DNA of 64,000 nt, from assembly GCA_910578645.1 (NCBI GenBank), contig CAJTQI010000001.1:124001-188000 (forward strand). Reading direction: 5' to 3'. Source of the stretch: an uncultured Lachnospiraceae bacterium. GTDB taxonomy: Bacteria > Bacillota > Clostridia > Lachnospirales > Lachnospiraceae. The notes beneath the pieces were generated by a model. The model did not search any database and had not been told where the DNA came from. It saw only the letters and a list, made by a program, of their open reading frames with translations. This document shows, piece by piece, positions 34,411-43,900 of this stretch. Made by a program: the position numbers and the translations under genes. The first letter of the stretch is position 1; every line of letters begins with the position of its first letter.

Positions 34411-35559
34411 ATGAAGAAGATAGCGATATTGGGCTCCACAGGTTCGATTGGAACACAGACATTGGAAATTGTGAGAAAAGAGCCTGATTTGCAGGTGGTG
34501 GCTATGGCTGCAGGGACGAATACGGAGTTGATGGAGCGGCAGGTGAGGGAATTTAAGCCTGTGCTTGTTGCGATGTGGATGCAGGAGTCGGCCAGGGACT
34601 TACGCGTCAGGCTGGGGGATTTTCCTGTACGGGTGACATATGGAATAGATGGGCTCGTGGAGGTGGCTGCCTGTGAAGAGTCGGATGTATTGGTTACGGC
34701 GATTGTGGGGATGATTGGTATCAGGCCGACCATTGCAGCTATCGAGCAGGGTAAGACCATCGCCTTGGCCAACAAGGAGACGCTTGTGACGGCGGGGCAT
34801 ATCATTATGCCACTGGCGGCAAAGAAGGGCGTATCTATCCTGCCTGTGGACAGTGAACACAGCGCAATCTTCCAGTCCATGCACGGTGAGAACAGGGAAC
34901 GGGTAAATAAGATTCTGCTGACGGCGTCGGGCGGACCGTTTAGAGGCAAGACGAGGGAACAACTTGGTTCCATGACGGTGGAAGACGCCTTGAAGCATCC
35001 CAACTGGTCGATGGGGAAAAAGGTCACCATCGATTCGGCATCCCTTGTGAATAAGGGCTTGGAAGTGATGGAGGCAAAATGGCTATTTGATGTGGAACTT
35101 GACCGGATTCAGGTAGTGGTGCATCCCCAGAGTATTATCCATTCGGCGGTGGAGTATGTGGATGGCGGTATTATGGCGCAGCTTGGTGTACCGGATATGA
35201 AGCTTCCTATTCAGTATGCGCTTTTTTATCCGGACAGAAGACCTATGGATACGGGACGCGTAGATTTCTTCCGCCTAAAGCAGCTTACCTTCGAGGAGCC
35301 CGATACGGATACTTTCCGCGGATTGGCGCTTGCCTATGCGGCGGCAAGGCGGGGCGGTTCTCTTCCTACTGTGTTCAATGCCGCCAATGAGAAAGCTGTC
35401 GCTTTGTTTTTACAGAAGAAGATTACGTTTTTGCAGATACCGGAGTTAATCGAAAGCTCGATGGAAGCCCACAAGGTGGTTGACAATCCGACGTTAGAGC
35501 AGGTTCTTGAGGCAGAGGCGGCGGCCTATGAGTATATTAAGCAGAAGTTTGGAGAGTAG
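34411..35559 (+). CDS. dxr: 1-deoxy-D-xylulose-5-phosphate reductoisomerase
   Basis: 382 residues. Second enzyme of the MEP isoprenoid pathway, NADPH-dependent. Motifs: ILGSTGSIGTQTLEIV (NADPH loop), ANKETLVTAG, the metal site VDSEHSAIFQ, LLTASGGPFRG and HPNWSMGKKVTIDSASL. The ATG at 34411 gives the usual MKKIAILGSTGSIG start with AGAAAGG in front; a longer frame from 34339 is not family-like. IspG, a later enzyme of the same pathway, is encoded at 39892. Confidence 0.95.
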   Translation: MKKIAILGSTGSIGTQTLEIVRKEPDLQVVAMAAGTNTELMERQVREFKPVLVAMWMQESARDLRVRLGDFPVRVTYGIDGLVEVAACEESDVLVTAIVGMIGIRPTIAAIEQGKTIALANKETLVTAGHIIMPLAAKKGVSILPVDSEHSAIFQSMHGENRERVNKILLTASGGPFRGKTREQLGSMTVEDALKHPNWSMGKKVTIDSASLVNKGLEVMEAKWLFDVELDRIQVVVHPQSIIHSAVEYVDGGIMAQLGVPDMKLPIQYALFYPDRRPMDTGRVDFFRLKQLTFEEPDTDTFRGLALAYAAARRGGSLPTVFNAANEKAVALFLQKKITFLQIPELIESSMEAHKVVDNPTLEQVLEAEAAAYEYIKQKFGE

Positions 35560-35563
35560 TGCA

Positions 35564-36712
35564 TTGGTCAGGACGATAATTTTATTTCTCATAATATTTG
35601 GCATAGTGGTCATTTCCCATGAGTTTGGGCATTTTATAATTGCCCGCAAGAATGGAATCCGGGTACTGGAATTTTCAGTGGGGATGGGGCCCACTATCTT
35701 TGCTTTTCACAAAAACGGTATTAAGTATTCCCTAAAGCTTCTTCCGTTGGGCGGTGCCTGTATGTATGACGGTGAGGATGGCATCACAGAGCAGGAAAGC
35801 GCGGAAGTGCCTGGCGATATGAGGCGCAGGGCGGTTTACGGATATGAAGCACCGCTGCCGGGGGATGAATCTGCTTATGCTGACAGGATGCAAGCGCCCG
35901 GGATTGCCTTTACGGAGGCGGGCGTGTGGAAACGGATTGCGGCCGTGTTTGCCGGCCCGTTCTTCAACTTTATCTTGGCATTCGTGGTGGCGGTTATCCT
36001 GACGGCTTTTTCAGGCGCAGACCTGCCTGTGGTGGGGGAGCTGACGGAAAATTCTGCCGCAAAAGGTGCGGGGTTGCAGCCTGGGGACGTGATTACCAAG
36101 ATTAACCACGAGAGAATCCATTTTTTCCGGGAAGTGTCGGTAATCGCTGCGCTCAATCAGGGTGAGCCGCTTAAGATTCATTATGAGCGTGACGGCGAAA
36201 AAGGGGTGGCTAACGTGACGCCCCGCTATGACGAACAGGCGGGAAGATATTTCATCGGAATCAGGGATGCCGGTGAATACTTGGAGTGCAATCCTTTTCA
36301 GGTATTCCAATATGGTTTCTATGAAGTGGAGTTTTTTGTCAAGATGACTTATAAGAGCCTGGGAATGCTTGTCAGAGGACAGGCGACGAAGGATGATGTG
36401 TCAGGCCCCATCGGTATCGCACAGTATGTGGGAGAGAGCTACGACCAGGCGGAGGAGAACTATGGGACTACGTCGGCAATTCTTACCATGCTGCAGATAG
36501 TTATTTTGTTGTCGGTCAATCTGGGTATTTTGAACTTGCTTCCGCTGCCGGCGCTGGACGGCGGGCGGCTGTTGTTTTTGTTTGTGGAGGTGGTCCGCGG
36601 CAAGCCCATTGCCCCCGAGAAGGAAGGAATGATTCATTTCGCAGGACTGGTGGCATTTATGGTGCTGATGGTGTTTATTATGTATAATGACATTATGAAG
36701 CTGGTGAGTTGA
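35564..36712 (+). CDS. rseP: Site-2 intramembrane metalloprotease RseP
   Basis: 382 residues from a TTG start. Zinc motif HEFGH in the first membrane helix, second metal/LDG motif NLLPLPALDGGRLL near the C-terminus, one PDZ domain between (about 145-225), four membrane helices. Cleaves membrane-embedded anti-sigma factors or signal peptides. GGAGAG lies nine bases before the TTG at 35564, four bases after the dxr stop; an ATG at 35528 inside dxr is the alternative and would add 12 residues. An extra ~40-residue segment (DGEDGITEQESAEVPG and on) lies between helix 1 and the PDZ. Confidence 0.92.
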   Translation: MVRTIILFLIIFGIVVISHEFGHFIIARKNGIRVLEFSVGMGPTIFAFHKNGIKYSLKLLPLGGACMYDGEDGITEQESAEVPGDMRRRAVYGYEAPLPGDESAYADRMQAPGIAFTEAGVWKRIAAVFAGPFFNFILAFVVAVILTAFSGADLPVVGELTENSAAKGAGLQPGDVITKINHERIHFFREVSVIAALNQGEPLKIHYERDGEKGVANVTPRYDEQAGRYFIGIRDAGEYLECNPFQVFQYGFYEVEFFVKMTYKSLGMLVRGQATKDDVSGPIGIAQYVGESYDQAEENYGTTSAILTMLQIVILLSVNLGILNLLPLPALDGGRLLFLFVEVVRGKPIAPEKEGMIHFAGLVAFMVLMVFIMYNDIMKLVS

Positions 36713-36808
36713 GTACCGCAGTTTAAGAAATATTTAATAAATTCTACAAAGCTTTCCAAGATGTTTATGGTAGAATATAGCAAAAGATAACGGAAGGCGG
36801 TGTCGGCA

Positions 36809-37390
36809 ATGAAAAAAATACGGGAATATGTTTTGCTATTCGGATTAGTTTTCTCACTGACTGCCTGTGGCGCCGCCTGCATAGAAGATGGAAACAGGCT
36901 TCGTACGGAGGATGATACCCCAAATACGGAGGACGGTATTACAAATACAGAGGATGATAATTCCAATTCGTTTTTGGTTGAAGATGGGGAAACGATTCGT
37001 TCTGTGTTTGAAGTTGACTTGTCAGGAGATGAAATTACGTTTCTGACGGTTGAAGTTACGGAAGATATGGAGGCTACTGTACACTATTCCTATACCACAA
37101 GGGAAAAGGAAGGAGCCGTATGGGGCTATTATTTAAGTGGCAGTGAAGATAAATCTACTTTTGAGTTACAGGCAGGAACCGAAAATGTATACGGCATGTT
37201 TTGGACAGATAAAAGTATTGAGTTGAAACAGGGGACAAATATATTTTTCATTTCCGGCGATGACATTTCTTGTAAAATGTGTTTTGAAATCGCGAAAATT
37301 GATAAGGCTAAAGTTTCCTATGTAGGGACGTATACAAGAGAAGAAGCACAGGAAAAGCTGAAGGAGATTTGGGATGGGTGTGAATGGTAA
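36809..37390 (+). CDS. Lipoprotein of unknown function
   Basis: 193 residues. Signal peptide with lipobox LTAC at about residues 19-22, then a Thr/Asp/Asn-rich stretch with a threefold near-repeat (TEDDTPNTEDGITNTEDD), and a beta-rich domain (TFLTVEVTEDMEATVHYSY). No recognised family. ATG at 36809 follows GGAAGG at eleven bases. A likely terminator follows at 37495. Confidence 0.7.
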   Translation: MKKIREYVLLFGLVFSLTACGAACIEDGNRLRTEDDTPNTEDGITNTEDDNSNSFLVEDGETIRSVFEVDLSGDEITFLTVEVTEDMEATVHYSYTTREKEGAVWGYYLSGSEDKSTFELQAGTENVYGMFWTDKSIELKQGTNIFFISGDDISCKMCFEIAKIDKAKVSYVGTYTREEAQEKLKEIWDGCEW

Positions 37391-37782
37391 CTTTACCGGA
37401 AAACCAATTGTAACAGTTCAGCTCTTGGCTTCACTGTCACGATGATGCACAAGTGCTTGTATTATATTTCATGATGGTATATACTAATCTTATCGGGGTT
37501 GTTCAAAACCCCATTTTATTCTAACCCGAAAATCATTCGTTTTCTCGGACGCGAGTGAAATTAAACTTGCACAGGGAACGGGATTTTGCAACGCTGTCAA
37601 GAGCGGTATGCGTGGGTGTAGATTCGGCGGGATTCCCGCAATGTTCCATATTAGAAATAAGGCATAGAATGTTTCAAAGCGTTGAGGCACAAACTTGATT
37701 TGGTTTTTAAAGCGGCGAAAAGTGTATGGTTCCACATACGGTGTATTATGTGCTGTCCGGTGTTTGTGTGTTAAGGCGGTGA
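37391..37782. other. Intergenic stretch without gene
   Basis: 392 bases between the lipoprotein and the phosphatase. Apart from the terminator-like hairpin at 37495-37512 I see no gene, repeat or RNA element. Confidence 0.5.
37495..37520 (+). terminator. Terminator-like hairpin
   Basis: GGGGTT (37495-37500) and AACCCC (37507-37512) with a six-base loop, followed by ATTTTATT. Confidence 0.45.
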
Positions 37783-38559
37783 ATGAACGGATTGAGAAAA
37801 GGAGGAGTGGGAACAAAAGTGAAATATCTGACAGGTGTATATTGGGAACGGGGCAGTGTGACGGACAAGAATGAGGATTCTGTGGTGCTGCTGCAAGTGT
37901 TGACTGCACGGGGCAGGGTGGTGATGGCGGCGGTTTGCGACGGCATGGGTGGACTTGCCCAGGGCGAGGCGGCAAGCGGCTATGTGACGAGACGTCTGCA
38001 GGAATGGTTCTATGAGTCGTTGCTTCGGGCTGTGCGTAAGAAGAAACCGTATTGGATGGTCAGGCGTTCATTGGACAGGCTTGTCTACCATATGCAGGAA
38101 CAACTTTCGGAATACGGCACAAGAGAAGGTATACGGCTTGGGACAACTATGACAGTGCTGGCAGTCTGGGAAAAGACCTATCTGCTCTGGCATTTGGGTG
38201 ACAGCAGGGCATACGGCCTGTCCGGGCGCAAAGTGCGGGGACAGTTGTTTGCGGAAGCCGTGCGCATGACGAAAGACCATGTGTATGGGAAAAACCAGTT
38301 GACAAAATGCGTCGGAAGTTTTGGCTATGAAAGGCCGGATTTTAAGATGGGCAGGCTACAGAATGGGCAAGCGGTGCTGTTGTGCAGCGATGGATTCCGG
38401 CACTGCGTTATGGAAGAAGAACTGGCGGACGTCCTGCTGCCGGAGCGCATAAACGATGAGAAACAGATTACACGCAGGCTGCGGGAAATCGGCAATGCCT
38501 GTATGAAGCGGGGCGAGAAGGATAATCTGTCGGCGGTCTATGTGAAGGCGCTTCAGTGA
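37783..38559 (+). CDS. PP2C-type protein Ser/Thr phosphatase
   Basis: 258 residues. PPM family motifs: GSVTDKNEDSVVLLQ, VCDGMGGLAQGEAAS (metal Asp and Gly), HLGDSRAYGLSG, MTKDHVYGKNQLTKCVG and VLLCSDGFRHC, ending EKDNLSAVYVKAL. Metal-dependent, removes phosphate from Ser/Thr. The start is uncertain: ATG 37783 with AAGGCGG at three bases, or GTG 37819 with GGAGG at 13 bases. The next gene is a Ser/Thr kinase, the usual partner. Confidence 0.92.
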   Translation: MNGLRKGGVGTKVKYLTGVYWERGSVTDKNEDSVVLLQVLTARGRVVMAAVCDGMGGLAQGEAASGYVTRRLQEWFYESLLRAVRKKKPYWMVRRSLDRLVYHMQEQLSEYGTREGIRLGTTMTVLAVWEKTYLLWHLGDSRAYGLSGRKVRGQLFAEAVRMTKDHVYGKNQLTKCVGSFGYERPDFKMGRLQNGQAVLLCSDGFRHCVMEEELADVLLPERINDEKQITRRLREIGNACMKRGEKDNLSAVYVKALQ

Positions 38560-38617
38560 CTGACGTTGATGTAAGATAAAAAATTGTTTAACGATATTAT
38601 TTTGAAATGGAGGAAAA

Positions 38618-39604
38618 ATGGGAAGCGGTAAAGAAACAGAAAGTGATGTTACAGTGAGAATTGGGAAATATACGATAATCAGGCCACTGGGTCAGGGTGG
38701 GGAAGGATGTGTGTACCTGGCACGGGACGAAGCGCTGCAACGCCTGGTGGCAGTCAAGAAGATTTATGGGGAGCCTGTGGAAAGAACGGAGACGATAATT
38801 GAGGATGAGGAAATATGCCGGTGCGGGGACAGGATTAGCCAGACAGTAAAGGAGGCGGATTTCTTAAAGCGTTTGCAACATCCTATGTTGCCGGTGGTTC
38901 ATGATTTGTTGAGGGAGGATACTTTCTGCTATCTGGTGATGGAATATGTTCGAGGCATCACGCTGCATGAGTACATAGGGAGGAACGGATATGTGGAGAA
39001 AGAGACAGCATGTGTGTGGGCAGGACAGCTTTTGGATATTTTGGAGTACTTGCATACGCGTAAACCGCCTGTTGTTTACCGTGATTTAAAACCGGACAAT
39101 ATTATGGTCTGCCCGGATGGACGGCTGAAACTGATAGATTTTGGTGCGGCGGTGCAGAGAGATTTCGGCGGGAAGGAAGATAGGTTGATGGCGGCGACGC
39201 CGGGATATGGAGCGCCGGAACAGTTCGGGCAGAGGGAAAGGGAGCGGACGGAGCCAGATAGGCAGGGCAACCCGGCGGCGGCAGAATATTGTGGGCGGCA
39301 GAGGTATGCGGACGAGAGGAGCGATATTTATGCTTTCGGCAAAGTGCTCTACTATATTGTGACAGGGGCAGAGCCAGCAAAACCGCCCTATACCTCACTG
39401 CACATACAGGATTATCAATCACTTATACCGGATAGGATGGAGCGGGTTATCCGCAAATGTATCCAGGAGAATCCGGTGGCCCGCTATCAGGTGGTGGGTG
39501 AAATACGGCGAGATTTGGACAGATGCCGCGCAAAGACAGGACGGCTTCGGCGAGGTTCTTTTATCAGGGCGGTGGAGAAGCAGGTCTGGCTGACGGAGAT
39601 GTAA
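38618..39604 (+). CDS. Soluble Hanks-type Ser/Thr protein kinase
   Basis: 328 residues. Kinase motifs in order: glycine loop RPLGQGGEGCVYLARDE, catalytic Lys in LVAVKKIYG, VVYRDLKPDNIMV, the DFGAA magnesium loop, and TPGYGAPEQFGQ for the activation segment. Unlike PrkC/Stk1 it has no membrane helix and no PASTA domains, ending about 20 residues after the kinase fold. Two insertions are visible: ERTETIIEDEEICRCG between the Lys and helix C, and a ~25-residue Arg/Glu-rich insert after the activation loop. It follows the PP2C gene by 58 bases. Confidence 0.92.
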   Translation: MGSGKETESDVTVRIGKYTIIRPLGQGGEGCVYLARDEALQRLVAVKKIYGEPVERTETIIEDEEICRCGDRISQTVKEADFLKRLQHPMLPVVHDLLREDTFCYLVMEYVRGITLHEYIGRNGYVEKETACVWAGQLLDILEYLHTRKPPVVYRDLKPDNIMVCPDGRLKLIDFGAAVQRDFGGKEDRLMAATPGYGAPEQFGQRERERTEPDRQGNPAAAEYCGRQRYADERSDIYAFGKVLYYIVTGAEPAKPPYTSLHIQDYQSLIPDRMERVIRKCIQENPVARYQVVGEIRRDLDRCRAKTGRLRRGSFIRAVEKQVWLTEM

Positions 39605-39798
39605 TCGGATGATTTTGTGATATTTCAATGGACGACTTAAAAGAGATTGAAGCGAAAGTTTTACAGTTGGTATCAGTAGTAATATGAGCTTACGCCCAAC
39701 AACATTTTCATAATCGCCGTTTTCCGGGTGTATACTTTTGCGTGGGACGTGTGGTATCATTAAACATAGAACTTAGGGCGGTTATGTTCTATAATGAA

Positions 39799-39872
39799 AA
39801 TCAGGGTGTCGGAAGATGTTTTTGTACAATTTGTCAGTGAAATCTTGTGGTAGCTTTCTTGATACCCGCATC
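39799..39872. repeat. Decayed MITE with internal deletion
   Basis: The left end reads ATCAGGGTGTCGGAAG; from 39815 to 39872 the sequence follows the right end of the 305-bp element (TGTACAATTTGTCAGTGAAA, then GATACCCGCATC) with scattered changes. The middle is missing and no target duplication remains. Confidence 0.55.
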
Positions 39873-39891
39873 TTAAAAGGAAGGGAATATT

Positions 39892-40944
39892 ATGCATCGT
39901 GACAATACGAAGGAAATAAAGATTGGCAATAGAATAATCGGGGGTGGCAATCCGGTTCTCATCCAGTCTATGACGAATACGAAGACGGAAGACGTGGAAG
40001 CGACGGTGGCGCAGATACTGCGTCTGGAGAGGGCGGGCTGTGAGATTATCCGCTGTACGGTGCCGACTATGGAGGCGGCGGAGGCACTCAAGAAGATTAA
40101 AGAACAGATACACATTCCGCTCGTTGCGGATATCCATTTTGATTATAAGATGGCGGTTGCCGCCATAGAGAACGGTGCGGATAAGATTCGTATCAATCCG
40201 GGAAACATCGGTGGTAAAGAGAAAGTGGCGGCCGTGGTTTTAGCGGCTAAGGAACGGGGCATCCCTATCCGCGTAGGCGTCAACAGTGGCTCATTGGAGC
40301 GGGAATTAGTGGAAAAATATCATGGCGTGACAGCCCAGGGGCTTGTGGAGAGCGCTCTTGATAAGGTAGGTATCATCGAGGAGATGGGCTATGACAATCT
40401 TGTCATCAGCATTAAGTCCTCCGATGTGATGATGTGCGTGGAGGCTCATGAGATATTGGCAAAGAAGACTTCCTATCCCCTTCATGTGGGCATCACCGAG
40501 GCGGGGACGGTGACAAGCGGCAATATCAAGTCTGCTTTGGGCCTGGGGCTGATTCTTCATCAAGGAATCGGCGACACAATCCGCGTATCCTTGACCGGGG
40601 AGCCGGTGGAAGAGATTAAGTCGGCCAAGCTGATTCTTCGTACGTTGGGATTGCGCAAGGGTGGAATTGAGGTGGTATCCTGTCCCACATGCGGCAGGAC
40701 ACGCATTGATTTGATTGGCCTTGCCAACCAGGTGGAGGAGATGGTGGCGGACATCCCCCTCGATATTAAGGTGGCGGTGATGGGCTGCGCCGTCAATGGG
40801 CCTGGGGAAGCGAAAGAGGCAGATATCGGCATTGCAGGCGGACTTGGCGAGGGCCTTCTGATTAAGAAGGGCGAGATTGTAAAAAAAGTTCCTGAGAATC
40901 AATTGTTGGATACTTTGAGGGAGGAACTTTTGAACTGGGTATAA
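39892..40944 (+). CDS. ispG: 4-hydroxy-3-methylbut-2-enyl diphosphate synthase
   Basis: 350 residues. Iron-sulfur enzyme of the MEP pathway. N-terminal TIM barrel (GGGNPVLIQSMTNTKTEDV, ADIHFDYKMAV, KIRINPGNIG) and C-terminal cluster domain with VSCPTCGRT and MGCAVNGPGEAKEAD, whose cysteines hold the 4Fe-4S cluster. GGAAGGG precedes the ATG. With dxr at 34.4 kb it makes two of the MEP genes in this cluster. Confidence 0.96.
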   Translation: MHRDNTKEIKIGNRIIGGGNPVLIQSMTNTKTEDVEATVAQILRLERAGCEIIRCTVPTMEAAEALKKIKEQIHIPLVADIHFDYKMAVAAIENGADKIRINPGNIGGKEKVAAVVLAAKERGIPIRVGVNSGSLERELVEKYHGVTAQGLVESALDKVGIIEEMGYDNLVISIKSSDVMMCVEAHEILAKKTSYPLHVGITEAGTVTSGNIKSALGLGLILHQGIGDTIRVSLTGEPVEEIKSAKLILRTLGLRKGGIEVVSCPTCGRTRIDLIGLANQVEEMVADIPLDIKVAVMGCAVNGPGEAKEADIGIAGGLGEGLLIKKGEIVKKVPENQLLDTLREELLNWV

Positions 40945-40974
40945 CAGATATAAGTATAGAAGAGAGGCTGACGG

Positions 40975-43900
40975 ATGGGCAAGAAATTCTTTGACGTGTT
41001 CCCTACTTTAAAATTAGATACGGGTTTAAAGGATTTATATGGACAGGTTACGGTGGAGAAGGTATCTTCCACAAAGAGAAAGGATTTCCTGCGCGTCTAT
41101 ATCTCTTCGGACAGGTTGATTCAGAAGGAAGACGTATTCCGGGTGGAGGGGGAGATTAAAAGGCAGTTTTTTCCGAATATCTCGATGGTTATTAAGATTT
41201 ACGAGAAATTCCGGCTCTCTGCGCAGTATACGCCTCAGAAACTGATGGAAGTTTATCGTGACAGTATTTTGCTGGAATTGCGGGAATATTCGCCTGTGGA
41301 ATACAATCTTTTTAAAAAAGCGGATATTAATTTTACCGGGGAGCAGACGATGCTCTTGACGATGGAAGACACGGTGCTTGGCAAGAGCAAGGCGGAAGAG
41401 TTAATCCGTATTTTAGAGAAAATTTATAATGAGCGCTGTGGTTTCTCGGTAGAGGTGTTGGCGGCATACAAAGAATGTGCCATGGGCAAATACAAGAAAG
41501 AGGACGAGCACAGGCTTGCCATGCAGATTGCGGAGATTTCAGCCAGGGCGGGGTACGGCGGCGCGGGACAGGAACTTTCAGAGTATGCGGATTATGCAGG
41601 GCAGCAGGATGGACGGACTTTGGACTACGCGGGGCAGCAGCCAGGCGGTGTGGGTAGTGTCCATATGGAACAGGGTGCATATATGCAGGGTGATTCCGGT
41701 AACATAGGCGGAAATACTGACGGTGGCAGGAAAGTAGCGGGACGGGAGAAAACCAGGGCAGAAGGTGCAGCGGCCAAGGCGGGCGCACAAAAGGGGACAG
41801 GCACGGCGGCACGGGGGCTTGGAACGAGAGCCGATGGGCCGGGCATGAGGACGAGAGAGCCAGGCGGACGTGCCAGGGATACAGGAAAAAAAGCGGACTT
41901 CAAACGTGCCATCAAGCGTTCCGACAACCCGGATGTGCTCTATGGCAGGGATTTTGACGAGGAGGCTATGCCCATCAGCGATATAATCGGGGAGATGGGG
42001 GAGGTAGTTATCCGGGGCAAGATTATCAGTATGGATAAACGGGAGATTAAGAATGAACGTTCCATCTTAATCTACGATGTGACGGATTTTACAGATACCA
42101 TGACCATCAAAATGTTCGCGCACAACGAGCAGGTGGGAGAAATAACAGGTGGTATGAAACCTGGTTCTTTCGTGAAAATTAAAGGTATGACATTGATGGA
42201 TAAGTTTGACCATGAACTTACCATCGGTTCTCTTACGGGGGTGAAGAAGATACCGGATTTCACGGTATCCCGTATGGATACAAGTGTACGTAAGAGAGTG
42301 GAACTGCATTGCCATACGAAGATGAGCGATATGGACGGTGTGTCTGAGGCCAAGGATATTGTAAAGCGGGCTTACAAATGGGGGCACCCTGCCATTGCCA
42401 TCACGGACCACGGTGTGGCCCAGTCTTTCCCGGATGCGAATCATGTGTGGGAAGATTTGTGGAAGGCGGAGAAGGCCAAACGCAAGGAGGCGGGAGAGTC
42501 AGAGCCCGATAAACAGGATTTCTTTAAGGTGATTTACGGGGTGGAAGCCTATTTTGTGGATGATTTGCACGAGATTGCCACCAATGACAAAGGACAGGAT
42601 TTTAAACAGGATTTCGTTGTTTTTGATATTGAGACGACGGGATTTTCCCCGGTGGAAAACCGTATCATAGAGATTGGCGCGGTGAAAGTGTGCGGCGGTA
42701 AGATTGTGGAGCACTTTTCCTCGTTTGTGAATCCGGAAGTTCCCATTCCTTTTGAAATCGAGAAATTGACAAGTATCAGGGACGATATGGTGGTGGACGC
42801 GGAGAAGATTGAGAGTGTGCTGCCGAAGTTTTTAAAGTTTTGCGAAGGATGCATGCTGGTGGCCCACAATGCAGGTTTTGACATGAGTTTTATCATGGAA
42901 AACTGCAACAGGCAGGGAATACCACATGATTTTACTTATATAGATACGGTGGGAATGGCGAGAGTTATGCTGCCTGCGCAGGCCAAGCATACCCTTGACG
43001 CGGTGGCAAAGACATTGGGGGTATCTTTGCTAAACCATCACAGGGCGGTTGATGACGCGGAGGCGACGGCGGAAATTTTCGTGAAACTGATTGTTATGAT
43101 GGAAAAAGACGGGATTACCACTCTTGCCCAGATAAATGAGAAGGGAAAGGCTAGTCCCGCCATTATCAAGAAGCTTCCCACCTATCATGGCATTATTCTG
43201 GCGAAGAACAATGTGGGGCGGATGAACTTGTACAGGCTCATTTCCATGTCCCATCTTACTTACTTTGCAAGAAGGCCCAGGATACCCAAGAGTCTTTTAA
43301 ATGAATACAGGGAAGGGCTGATTGTGGGCAGTGCCTGTGAGGCGGGGGAATTGTACCGTGCACTTTTAGAGGGGAAGGCTGACACGGAGATTGCCAGGTT
43401 AGTGGATTTCTACGATTATCTGGAAATACAGCCTCTTGGAAACAACAAGTTTATGATTGCGTCTGACAGAATCCAGAATATCAATTCCGTGGAAGATATC
43501 ATGGAAATTAACCGTAAGATTGTACGGCTTGGGGAGCAGTTCCATAAACCTGTGGTGGCGACCTGCGACGTGCATTTCCTGAATCCTGAGGATGAAGTAT
43601 ACCGCCGCATTATTATGGCAGGGCAGGGATTTCCCGATGCGGACAACCAGGCGCCGCTATATTTGCGGACGACTGAGGAAATGTTGGAAGAGTTTGCCTA
43701 TCTGGGGAGCGATAAGGCGGAGGAAGTGGTGATTACCAACACGAACCTGATTGCGGATATGATTGACGTCATGTCCCCGGTACGTCCCGATAAATGCCCG
43801 CCGGTCATCGAGGACAGTGACAGACAGCTTACGGAAATCTGTTACAATAAAGCCCATGAGCTGTACGGGGAGACACTTCCGAAGATTGTGGAGGACAGAC

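Noticed and set aside
34014..35030. 338-codon minus-strand frame opposite cdsA and dxr
   Set aside because: Covers two well-identified genes on the other strand and lacks a ribosome site; a typical shadow of GC-biased codons.
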